DNA from: Deltaproteobacteria bacterium
Lineage (GTDB): Bacteria > Desulfobacterota > Syntrophobacteria > BM002
DNA length: 53,111 nucleotides
Assembly: GCA_019309045.1 (NCBI GenBank)
Contig: JAFDGZ010000013.1
Coordinates: 1-53,111, forward strand
Reading direction: 5' to 3'
The notes under the pieces are model-generated. The model was not told the origin of the DNA. It saw nothing but the letters and a program-made list of their open reading frames with translations, and searched no databases. How positions within the stretch are numbered: the stretch's first letter is position 1; the number at the start of each line of letters is the position of its first letter. Position numbers and translations under genes: made by a program. Shown here one piece after another: positions 18,836 through 26,253 of this stretch.

Positions 18836-20101
18836 ATGAACGGTGCCAGCACACATGACGGCAAAGGTTCTCATGTCAAACTGGGAATCAACGGCCTGGG
18901 GCGCATTGGCAAGCTGAGCCTGTGGCATCAGGTGGAGCGAGGCTACTTTGCCGAAATCGTGGTGAACACAGGACGGCCTGCAGGCCGCAGTCTGGAAGAC
19001 ATAGCCCTTTTCATAGAAAAGGATTCTACCTACGGCAGTCTGCACCACTATCTCTATGGCTGCCGGGCCAGGCGTGTTATCGAGCAGCTGGATGAGAGCA
19101 GCGGCCGCATGCTCATCAACGGCATCCCGGTGACCGTGCTGCGCCAGCATCGAAATCCTCGCCATCTCGACTGGCGGCAGCATGGAGTGGAGCTGGTGCT
19201 CGATGCCACTGGCAAGTTTCGAGATCCAACTCTGCCAGCCGAGCACGAGGGCGGCTCAGCGCGGGGGCATCTTGCTGCCGGCGCCAAGAAGGTGGTCATT
19301 TCTGCGCCATTCAAAATAAGCGAAGCGGCTGGCAGCCTGCCGGATGATGCAGTCACCACCATTGCCGGCATCAATGACACGGACTATGATCCCCAACGGC
19401 ATGTGATCGTCTCGCATGCCTCCTGCACCACCACCTGTCTGGCCTACATGCTGAAGCCTCTCATCGACAGCTTCGGTGTGGACCGCATTCTGTCGGTTTC
19501 CATGGCCACGGTGCACGCCAGTACTGGCAGCCAGCAGGTTCTCGACCACCTGCCCAAGGCGGGTGCCAAAGATTTGCGGAGAAACAGGAGCATCTTCAAC
19601 AATATCATCCTGACGTCTACCGGGGCAGCGCAGGCCCTGGCGCAAGTTCTGCCCGAGATGAGGAAGATCCCCTTTATCGCTGAATCCGTCCGCATACCGA
19701 TCAATACTGGCTCCCTCATCATTCTGGTGGTCAATTTTCAAGAAATGCCAGACCGGCCATATGTGGACAGAGAGCAGATAAACAGGGTTTACCGCGAACA
19801 CGCTGCTCTTGATCCCAGGGGTTATTTGCGCTACACGGAAGAGCAGAACGTTTCCAGCGATATTATTGGCCTCCAGGGAGTGGCTGCCACCATAGAGGGT
19901 CACGAGACGCACACTCGCACTGCGGCTGTGGCCATAGACCTCTCGCGGGCTCTACCCGGCGACATGGTGCAGAGACTGCCCGAGACCACTCTGGAGATAC
20001 CCATTACCAAAGCGGTCATCTATGGCTGGTATGACAATGAATTGGGCTCCTATAGCTCCATGCTGGCTGACAGATTGATCAGCATGGCTGAGCTGCTTTG
20101 A
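18836..20101 (+). CDS. Divergent GAPDH-family paralogue
   Basis: A 421-residue member of the glyceraldehyde-3-phosphate dehydrogenase family, about 85 residues longer than the canonical gap encoded next door. The NAD-binding start is LGINGLGRIGKLSLW. The catalytic cysteine is in SHASCTTTCLAYMLKP, where the near-invariant SCTTN has threonine for asparagine. The histidine is in MATVHAST, and the C-terminal GWYDNELGSYSSM is conserved. An insertion lies in the N-terminal half (YLYGCRARRVIEQLDESS). Cysteine and histidine suggest an active aldehyde dehydrogenase on a phosphorylated aldehyde, but the substrate may differ. The ATG at 18836 has AGGGG seven bases upstream; an in-frame TTG at 18830 is less likely. 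Confidence 0.85.
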   Translation: MNGASTHDGKGSHVKLGINGLGRIGKLSLWHQVERGYFAEIVVNTGRPAGRSLEDIALFIEKDSTYGSLHHYLYGCRARRVIEQLDESSGRMLINGIPVTVLRQHRNPRHLDWRQHGVELVLDATGKFRDPTLPAEHEGGSARGHLAAGAKKVVISAPFKISEAAGSLPDDAVTTIAGINDTDYDPQRHVIVSHASCTTTCLAYMLKPLIDSFGVDRILSVSMATVHASTGSQQVLDHLPKAGAKDLRRNRSIFNNIILTSTGAAQALAQVLPEMRKIPFIAESVRIPINTGSLIILVVNFQEMPDRPYVDREQINRVYREHAALDPRGYLRYTEEQNVSSDIIGLQGVAATIEGHETHTRTAAVAIDLSRALPGDMVQRLPETTLEIPITKAVIYGWYDNELGSYSSMLADRLISMAELL

Positions 20102-20200
20102 GTTGCGGCTGCTGGGGGTGCTGGCAGTAATTGTTCACAGGTAACGGCAGAGTCGACAAACAATGTACATATGAGCGCTTGATCATGGGGAGGAAAAGCA

Positions 20201-21208
20201 ATGGCTGTTAAAGTTGGTATCAATGGTTTCGGTAGAATTGGTCGTACTGCGATGAAAATTGCCGCCCGGGAACCCGGGCGGGTGGAAGTGATGGGCGTCA
20301 ATGACCTGGGAACCCCGGAGGAGCTGGCCCACCTGCTGCGCTACGACTCATCACACGGGCGCTTCGACATTCCCGTGGAGGTCAGAGACGGCAATCTGGT
20401 GGTGGGCGGCAAAGAGATTCGCTGCACTCAGATCCCCCAGCCCGAGAATCTCCCCTGGAAGGAGCTTGGCGTGGAGGTGGTTCTGGAGTGCACTGGACGC
20501 TATCGCGACAAAGAATCCTGCATGGCCCATCTGCAGGCAGGGGCTCGCAAGGTGATCATCAGTGCCCCGGCGAAAAACGTCGATGCCACCTTTGTGCTGG
20601 GGGTGAACGAGGAAGACTATGATCCCAGGAATCATACGGTGGTCTCAAATGCCTCCTGTACCACCAATTGTCTGGCTCCAGTGGCCAAAGTACTGCACGA
20701 CACCTTCAACATTGAACATGGCTTGATGACCACCATCCACTCCTACACCATGGACCAGAGGCTGCTGGACACCCTGCACAAGGACTGGCGCCGGGCGCGG
20801 GCTGCAGCCCTTTCCATGGTCCCCACCACCACTGGTGCTGCTGTGGCAGTGTCGCTGGTGATACCCGAGCTCAAAGGCAAGCTGGACGGCATGGCCATTC
20901 GGGTGCCTACTCCCAATGTGTCCCTGGTCGACCTGGTGGTGCGGGTAAGCCGCGAGGTTACGGTGGCTGAGGTGAACGGCGCCATGGAGGAGGCTGCCAA
21001 CGGCCGCTTGCAGGGAATCCTGGGCTACAATACTGAACCGCTGGTATCTGTCGACTTCAACACCAGTTCTTATTCTTCCATTGTGGACGCCCCTCTGACC
21101 AATGTGATCGACGGCAGAATGGTGAAGGTGTTGAGCTGGTACGACAACGAGTTTGGCTACGCCAACCGCCTGGTGGATCTGGCCCACTACATTGGTGAAC
21201 GACTGTAA
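20201..21208 (+). CDS. gap: Glyceraldehyde-3-phosphate dehydrogenase
   Basis: The canonical glycolytic/gluconeogenic enzyme of 335 residues, oxidising glyceraldehyde-3-phosphate with NAD(P) and phosphate. The Rossmann motif is VGINGFGRIGR at residues 4-14, the active site SNASCTTNCLAP is near 150, the catalytic histidine is in TTIHSYT, and SWYDNEFGYANR is near the C-terminus. A strong GGGGAGG ribosome binding site precedes the ATG. It is followed by pgk and tpiA on the same strand, giving the lower-glycolysis order gap-pgk-tpiA. Confidence 0.98.
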   Translation: MAVKVGINGFGRIGRTAMKIAAREPGRVEVMGVNDLGTPEELAHLLRYDSSHGRFDIPVEVRDGNLVVGGKEIRCTQIPQPENLPWKELGVEVVLECTGRYRDKESCMAHLQAGARKVIISAPAKNVDATFVLGVNEEDYDPRNHTVVSNASCTTNCLAPVAKVLHDTFNIEHGLMTTIHSYTMDQRLLDTLHKDWRRARAAALSMVPTTTGAAVAVSLVIPELKGKLDGMAIRVPTPNVSLVDLVVRVSREVTVAEVNGAMEEAANGRLQGILGYNTEPLVSVDFNTSSYSSIVDAPLTNVIDGRMVKVLSWYDNEFGYANRLVDLAHYIGERL

Positions 21209-21361
21209 AAGGTGTTGCTGCCCTCCCAGGGAACGGCAGCGCCAGAAAGGGCAGCAATATTCAACGAAGAGATGGGTTTGCAGGCACTCTGACGTTAGGC
21301 GGCTCTCCGCAGCCGCCAGATTGGCCTGTACCGCAGCACAACTAGCATGAGGGAGACCTCC

Positions 21362-22552
21362 ATGAATATTCGCAGCATTGATGAGATGCCGCTTGCTGGC
21401 AAGAGGGTGTTCATGCGCGTTGATTTCAACGTCCCTTTGAGCGCCGACGGCAAGGTGGCCGACGATCACAGGCTGCAGGCCGCCCTGCCGAGCATCCGCT
21501 ACAGTCTGGAGCAGGGCGCCCGTCTGGTGCTGGCCTCTCATATGGGCAGACCCAGGGGCAAGAAAGTGGCTGAGTTAAGTCTAGCTCCAGCCTGCCAGCA
21601 GTTGGACAAGCTCCTGGGGCAGCCGGTAAAGCTGGCCCCTGACTGCATCGGCGCCGAGGTGGAGCAGCTGGTCTCTTCCCTGGCTGGAGGAGAGGTTCTT
21701 CTGCTGGAGAACCTCCGCTTTCATCCTGGTGAAGAAGCCAATGATCCCCAGTTTGCCCGCTCTCTCGCCAGGTTGGCGGATGTCTATGTAAATGACGCCT
21801 TTGCAGTGAGCCACCGAGCCCACGCCTCCACAGTGGGCATCACCGAGTTCGTTTCGTCCTGCGGCGCTGGCTTTCTTCTGAAAAAGGAGCTGGAGTACTT
21901 TGAGCGCACCATGGAGAATCCCCAGAGACCCGTGGCAGCGGTCCTCGGTGGGGCAAAGGTATCCACCAAGCTTCCTGTGCTCAGACGGTTCGCCGAGCGA
22001 GTGGACCGCCTGATCATCGGCGGCGCTCTGGCCAACACCTTTCTCAAATCTCAGGGTGCTGATCTGGGTGACTCCCGGGTGGAGACCCAGCTGCTGGCGG
22101 AGGCCGAGCAGGTGCTGCACCTGGCGCGCCAGCGAGGAGTGCAGGTTTATCTGCCGGTTGACTTTGTCATTGCCCGGGAGCTGACTGCCGGCACAGCTAC
22201 CAGAGTGGTGCCTGCGGCTCAGGTGCCGCCTGGCTGGTCCGCCTTCGATGTGGGGCCCGAGAGTCGCAAACTCTTTCAGGAAGCTCTGGCAGGGGCGAGG
22301 ACCATCATCTGGAACGGACCCCTGGGTGCCTTTGAAACAGCGGGATTCGAGGGCGGCACCATGGCCATGGCCGCCAGTGTGGCGGCAAGCGATGCGGTCA
22401 GTGTGGTGGGCGGCGGCGATACAGATCTTGCCCTCCACATGGCGGGATTGGTGCAAGAGGTCTCCTACGTGTCCACCGGAGGCGGCGCTTTCCTGGAGCT
22501 TTTTCAGGGCAAGGTGCTGCCGGGCGTGGCAGCCCTGGAAAGCTGCAGGTAA
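21362..22552 (+). CDS. pgk: Phosphoglycerate kinase
   Basis: Transfers phosphate between 1,3-bisphosphoglycerate and ADP. The 396 residues are typical for bacteria. Substrate-binding motifs are RVDFNVPL near the N-terminus and [11 protein letters not shown]. The nucleotide-binding region includes [23 protein letters not shown] and [12 protein letters not shown] prefer the ATG at 21362, with AGGGAG about 8 bases before it, over the in-frame ATG at 21347, which has no good site. Confidence 0.98.
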   Translation: MNIRSIDEMPLAGKRVFMRVDFNVPLSADGKVADDHRLQAALPSIRYSLEQGARLVLASHMGRPRGKKVAELSLAPACQQLDKLLGQPVKLAPDCIGAEVEQLVSSLAGGEVLLLENLRFHPGEEANDPQFARSLARLADVYVNDAFAVSHRAHASTVGITEFVSSCGAGFLLKKELEYFERTMENPQRPVAAVLGGAKVSTKLPVLRRFAERVDRLIIGGALANTFLKSQGADLGDSRVETQLLAEAEQVLHLARQRGVQVYLPVDFVIARELTAGTATRVVPAAQVPPGWSAFDVGPESRKLFQEALAGARTIIWNGPLGAFETAGFEGGTMAMAASVAASDAVSVVGGGDTDLALHMAGLVQEVSYVSTGGGAFLELFQGKVLPGVAALESCR

Positions 22553-22673
22553 ACGACACTCGAGTGGTGGCAGAGGAAACAGCAGGAGCAGGCCTCCTGC
22601 CGCTCCGCACTCAGACAAGGCGAGAAACAGCTGAACGGCTTTTGGCCAACCGCCGAGATGAAAGGAGAAGGAT

Positions 22674-23438
22674 ATGTCGCCTCGTACACCTTTGCTGGCC
22701 GGAAACTGGAAGATGCATTTTACTGTGGCAGAAGCATTGACGCTGGTGCGGGAACTCGAAGACGGCCTGCAGAAGTTGGACGACCGCCAGGTGGTGGTGG
22801 CGCCGCCCTATACAGCCCTGGCCGAGGTGTCTCGGGTGCTGGCGGGCAGCCCCATTGAAGTGGCCGCCCAGAACTGCCACTGGGAGAGCCAGGGCGCCTA
22901 CACCGGAGAAGTTTCGGTCGGCATGCTGGCGGATGTGGGCTGCCGCTATGTGATCGTTGGCCATTCGGAGCGGCGCCAGTATTTCGCAGAAACTGATGAA
23001 AGCGTCAATCTCAAGGTCAAGGCCGTTATCGAGGGAGGCCTGACAGCCATTGTCTGTGTTGGCGAAACCCTGGCCGAGCGCCAGGCCGGCAATACCCTGA
23101 AAGTCCTGGAGAGGCAGCTGCTGGGAGCCTTTGCAGGCCTCAGCGAACAGCATGAGTTCAGTCGGCTGGTGCTTGCCTATGAACCAGTGTGGGCTATTGG
23201 CACCGGCCAGACGGCCACCACAGAACAGGCCCAGGAAGCGCATGCCTTCCTTCGCGGCAAGCTGGCAGAGCGCTTCAACAAAAATGTTGCAAACGAGATC
23301 CGTATATTGTATGGTGGCAGCGTCAAACCCGAGAATGTGGATGCGCTGATGGCGCAGCCTGACATCGACGGCGCTCTGGTTGGCGGAGCGAGCCTGCAGG
23401 CGGCCTCCTTCAGGCGCATTGTTGCCTTTGAGACCTAG
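22674..23438 (+). CDS. tpiA: Triosephosphate isomerase
   Basis: Interconverts dihydroxyacetone phosphate and glyceraldehyde-3-phosphate. It is a 254-residue TIM barrel. LLAGNWKMH carries the catalytic lysine near residue 14, IVGHSERR the catalytic histidine, VLAYEPVWAIGTG the catalytic glutamate, and ILYGGSVKPENV the phosphate-binding loop. A GGAGAAGG ribosome binding site precedes the ATG. secG follows after 50 bases. Confidence 0.98.
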   Translation: MSPRTPLLAGNWKMHFTVAEALTLVRELEDGLQKLDDRQVVVAPPYTALAEVSRVLAGSPIEVAAQNCHWESQGAYTGEVSVGMLADVGCRYVIVGHSERRQYFAETDESVNLKVKAVIEGGLTAIVCVGETLAERQAGNTLKVLERQLLGAFAGLSEQHEFSRLVLAYEPVWAIGTGQTATTEQAQEAHAFLRGKLAERFNKNVANEIRILYGGSVKPENVDALMAQPDIDGALVGGASLQAASFRRIVAFET

Positions 23439-23488
23439 GCGGCTGCTGCTGCCAGAGATGCTTTTTTTGAGAGGAGAAGAACGATTTC

Positions 23489-23866
23489 ATGCAGACCATA
23501 CTGGTAATAGTGCATGTGCTTATAAGTATTGCACTCATCATAGTTGTTTTGCTGCAAACTGGTAAAGGCGCCGACATCGGCGCAGTATTCGGCGGCTCCT
23601 CGCAGACGCTGTTCGGCTCCAGCGGAGGCAGTACTTTTTTCAGTAAACTCACCACCATAGTGGCAATCATTTTTATGCTCAGCTCACTCACCCTGGCCTA
23701 TCGCTCTCACCAGTATGGTGGGGAGTCGGTGATGAGCAACGTCAAGCCTGCGGCCACGGCGCCCGCCAGTACAGAGGGGCAGGCCGAACCTGCCAAGGCG
23801 GCAGCTCCTGCAGCCCCGGAGGCAGCAAAGAGCAGCCCGCCTGCCGCAGAAAAGGCGGCCAAGTAA
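23489..23866 (+). CDS. secG: Protein translocase subunit SecG
   Basis: The small inner-membrane subunit of SecYEG that stimulates preprotein export. The 125 residues have two transmembrane segments (about 3-22 and 50-68) around the conserved loop LLQTGKGADIGAVFGG and GSSGGSTFFSKLT. The tail from about residue 85 is a long Ala/Pro/Glu-rich low-complexity stretch, common in SecG of this group. The tpiA-secG-tRNA(Leu) order is widespread in proteobacteria. Confidence 0.95.
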   Translation: MQTILVIVHVLISIALIIVVLLQTGKGADIGAVFGGSSQTLFGSSGGSTFFSKLTTIVAIIFMLSSLTLAYRSHQYGGESVMSNVKPAATAPASTEGQAEPAKAAAPAAPEAAKSSPPAAEKAAK

Positions 23867-23872
23867 GCATGT

Positions 23873-23958
23873 GCCGAAGTGGTGGAATCTGGTAGACACG
23901 CCATCTTGAGGGGGTGGTGGGGAGACCCGTGCCGGTTCGAGTCCGGCCTTCGGCACCA
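23873..23958 (+). tRNA. tRNA-Leu (anticodon GAG)
   Basis: The acceptor stem GCCGAAG pairs with CTTCGGC, followed by discriminator A and an encoded CCA. The anticodon stem CCATC/GGTGG encloses the loop TTGAGGG, placing GAG at positions 34-36. A long variable arm and the T-arm GCCGG-TTCGAGT-CCGGC are present, as expected for a class II leucine tRNA. Confidence 0.96.
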
Positions 23959-23969
23959 CTAAGAATAGA

Positions 23970-23995
23970 AAGCCACCGGAAAGGTGGCTTTTTTA
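23970..23995 (+). terminator. Intrinsic terminator after tRNA-Leu
   Basis: AAGCCACC-N5-GGTGGCTT is followed by a run of T. It ends the secG-tRNA transcript and overlaps the stop codon of the convergent PIN toxin gene. Confidence 0.85.
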
Positions 23996-24433
23996 TTGGC
24001 TCATGATAAAGGGATTTTTTATGGTCAGGCCATTGATGACCTGGCCGTCCTGGAGGTCTTCCGATAAGAGGACTGCGGCGCCGCCTGCGATTGCTGCTGC
24101 AATAATCATGGAATCCCAGAAAGAGTATTGAAATTTTATAGAGATTTCTATTGCTTCAATGATAGAGTCGCCAGTATTGACCACCACCTGCCACTTTAGA
24201 AAATCTTGCACGATTTCCCTGGCCTGTTGCGCATCCATTGGTTTAGGTATTTTCTGCACCACGTTCACAAAGAATTCCTGGAGAACCTGCGTGCTGATCA
24301 TGCCGAAACCTGAATTCCAGAGGCCAGCCAGAATATCTCGGGCAGCTTCGCGTTTCCTGTCTGCGCTTAAATCGTAGGCGTAGATTATGATGTTCGTGTC
24401 GATAAAGGTTTTATTCTCTAGCATGGAGTTCAT
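23993..24433 (-). CDS. PIN-domain toxin (VapC-like)
   Basis: A 146-residue PIN-domain protein, in most relatives a metal-dependent RNase toxin. Acidic catalytic residues are seen in FIDTNIIIYAYD (about 11-22), in the central LQEFFVNVV, in FWDSMIIAAA and in LLSEDLQDG. It is encoded right after, and overlapping, a small antitoxin gene on the minus strand. The start may be the ATG at 24433 or the ATG at 24424. The gene is AT-richer than its surroundings and ends inside the terminator of the tRNA-Leu, consistent with arrival at a tRNA locus. Confidence 0.85.
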   Translation of the reverse strand: MNSMLENKTFIDTNIIIYAYDLSADRKREAARDILAGLWNSGFGMISTQVLQEFFVNVVQKIPKPMDAQQAREIVQDFLKWQVVVNTGDSIIEAIEISIKFQYSFWDSMIIAAAIAGGAAVLLSEDLQDGQVINGLTIKNPFIMSQ

Positions 24434-24656
24434 CCCGGCTTGTTTGCACCTGCCCCCCAGTTCCTAAATCCAACCCTTTTTCAAGAAGCCTCAATTGCCT
24501 TATCCTCGCCTTATTGTAAGCAGTCTGCTCTCTCACCTTCTGTTCCAATGATTCTCTCAGGAGTTGGCTGAGTGATTTGTCCTGACGGGCAGCAATAATC
24601 TTGGCCTGCTTCAGCAGGTGTTTAGGGATGGACAATGTTACGTTTTGCTTCTCCAT
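24411..24656 (-). CDS. Antitoxin, ribbon-helix-helix type
   Basis: An 81-residue protein starting MEKQNVTLSIPKHLLKQAKIIAARQDKSLSQLL, the beta-strand-helix-helix pattern of small RHH antitoxins that bind DNA and neutralise a PIN toxin. The C-terminal half (about 45-81) is charged and probably wraps the toxin. It overlaps the toxin start. I chose the ATG at 24656, because the 15 codons upstream in frame are not RHH-like. A short inverted repeat in the promoter is a likely operator. Confidence 0.75.
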   Translation of the reverse strand: MEKQNVTLSIPKHLLKQAKIIAARQDKSLSQLLRESLEQKVREQTAYNKARIRQLRLLEKGLDLGTGGQVQTSRDELHARE

Positions 24657-24690
24657 AGGTTCCAGGCTCCTCGGCTGGTTACACGTAAAT

Positions 24691-24720
24691 ATGTGTATCA
24701 CATTTTTATGTGCAAGTCAA
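24691..24720 (-). promoter_or_regulatory. Promoter and candidate operator of the PIN toxin-antitoxin module
   Basis: On the minus strand TTGACT (24720-24715) and TACACA (24697-24692) are 17 bases apart. The spacer holds the inverted repeat CACAT-N4-ATGTG (24699-24712), well placed for antitoxin autoregulation. Confidence 0.5.
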
Positions 24721-24869
24721 TCCAGATCAGTCAATGGGGAATTTGATCAAGATTTTCTCTTGTTACACCTCAGAAACAAGGCCTGCCTGTGGAGTAGTTG
24801 AACCATTGAAGCAGCTGGGTTGCCACATCCTCTAGCGTCATGCCTGCGGCCGCTAATGGGGCCACAACA

Positions 24870-25514
24870 TCACTTCTCACCTTTGTTTTGCCTTCCATAA
24901 ACACACAACCCCTTTATGGGACAACGGCGGCACTGGGGGCTGATTGGCCTGCAGATGTTCTGGCCGTGTTTCACCATGAGTTCGTTGTAGATCATGATGT
25001 AGCGGGGCGGCACTATTTTCCACAATTCCTGCTCGCTTTGCTCTGCCGTATCGGTGTCGATGAGGCCGATGCGGTTGGCTATCCTGTGCACATGGGTGTC
25101 CACGGGCAGAGCCGGCTTTCTGAAGCCGTACACCATGACGCAGCCTGCCGTCTTCCTCCCCACCCCCGGCAGGGCGGTAAGTTCGGCAAAGGTAGTGGGA
25201 GTCCTGCCGCCATGCTCTTCGACGATTATCCGGCTGATGAGGCGGATGCGCTCTGCTTTGGTTCTGTAATAGTTTACCGGTCTGATGAGTCGGGCTACCT
25301 CTGCCAGAGGAGCTCCAGCCAGGGTTTCAGCCGAAGGGTAGCGGCCGAACAGGGCCCTTGCTGCCTCGTCTGTCTTCTCGTCGCGGGTTCTCTGGGAGAG
25401 CACCGTCCCTATGAGCACCTGAAAAGGTGTCTGCCGCGTGTGCCAGTTCCAGGGTTTGCTGCCGTAGGTCTCCAGAAGGAGCTGCAGGATTTTTTCTGTT
25501 TGCCGGCGTCTCAT
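24870..25514 (-). CDS. nth: Endonuclease III
   Basis: A base-excision-repair DNA glycosylase/AP lyase that removes oxidised pyrimidines. The 214-residue product matches the usual size. The helix-hairpin-helix with the catalytic lysine is LPGVGRKTAGC, and the catalytic aspartate is in VDTHVHRIANR. The C-terminal cluster CRPISPQCRRCPIKGLC has the C-X6-C-X2-C-X5-C spacing of the 4Fe-4S site. I chose the ATG at 25514, one base after the upstream stop; a TTG at 25556 would add 14 residues and overlap that gene. It is the last gene of the glnE transcript. Confidence 0.95.
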   Translation of the reverse strand: MRRRQTEKILQLLLETYGSKPWNWHTRQTPFQVLIGTVLSQRTRDEKTDEAARALFGRYPSAETLAGAPLAEVARLIRPVNYYRTKAERIRLISRIIVEEHGGRTPTTFAELTALPGVGRKTAGCVMVYGFRKPALPVDTHVHRIANRIGLIDTDTAEQSEQELWKIVPPRYIMIYNELMVKHGQNICRPISPQCRRCPIKGLCVYGRQNKGEK

Positions 25515-25515
25515 C

Positions 25516-26253
25516 TCAGCTGGAAGCTTGTTGGGTGATGTGGACGAAGTTTTCAAAAATGACCTGGAACTGTGCCGCCATGATCACTTCCTGTTTTGCC
25601 GCATCTTCGAGCACCCGGCTGTGATCAACTGCCGGAGGCTGGGCCAGCCAGTGGCGGTCTCCCTGCAGCCAGGCCGCAGCATCCACCCTGGAGCCGGCGT
25701 GGTTGTCAAACTGCATGCCAATGATGTGCGGCCGCCCCTGCACCGAGATGGCCTCCACATGGCATTCCTCCGAATTTACCAGGACTTGCACCTGCTCCGG
25801 TGTGGGAGGCAGCACAGCCTGGGCATGCCATTTGAAGAGAGGGAAGCGGTCAGGCAGATTGTCGAAAAGGGGGTGGGCCCGGCCTGCCTCGGTGAGCTGT
25901 CCTTCAATAAAGCCGATGCTGCGGCATTTGTTCGGCCCCACGCGGCAGCCGAGCACCTGGGCCAGCAATTGATGGCCGAGACAAAAGCCAAGATAGGCTT
26001 TGTCTTCTGACAGCACCTGACGGATCGCCTCTTTTTCGGCCCGCAGGAAGGGATAGCGCTCCTCCTCGTCCACGTTGGGGCTGCCTCCCAGGATTATGAG
26101 GCCGGCATAAGGGGCGAGCGCAGGCAGGGGTTGCCGCCAGAGCCGGCACACCTCCAGATCCACCTGGCACCTGGCAGCGGCGCTGATGAGGTGCTTTCCC
26201 GGCCCCTCCCAGGCCATGTGCTGGCATACTAGAAAGCGGTTGGCGGCTGGCAT
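25516..26253 (-). CDS. Class I glutamine amidotransferase-like protein with altered histidine motif
   Basis: A 245-residue stand-alone GATase-type protein resembling the glutaminase part of GMP synthase. The nucleophile cysteine lies in LGFCLGHQLLA, near residue 92. Where active enzymes have QFHPE or QFHLE, this one reads GMQFDNHAG, so the catalytic histidine-glutamate pair is not in its usual position. It may be inactive on glutamine, use another geometry, or only bind a ligand. It begins directly after the glnE stop with a strong AAGGAGGAG ribosome binding site inside glnE, so it is probably co-translated with glnE. Confidence 0.8.
   Translation of the reverse strand: MPAANRFLVCQHMAWEGPGKHLISAAARCQVDLEVCRLWRQPLPALAPYAGLIILGGSPNVDEEERYPFLRAEKEAIRQVLSEDKAYLGFCLGHQLLAQVLGCRVGPNKCRSIGFIEGQLTEAGRAHPLFDNLPDRFPLFKWHAQAVLPPTPEQVQVLVNSEECHVEAISVQGRPHIIGMQFDNHAGSRVDAAAWLQGDRHWLAQPPAVDHSRVLEDAAKQEVIMAAQFQVIFENFVHITQQASS

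Noticed and set aside
24840-25538. A plus-strand frame opposite nth
   Set aside because: The minus strand encodes a full endonuclease III with its iron-sulfur motif.
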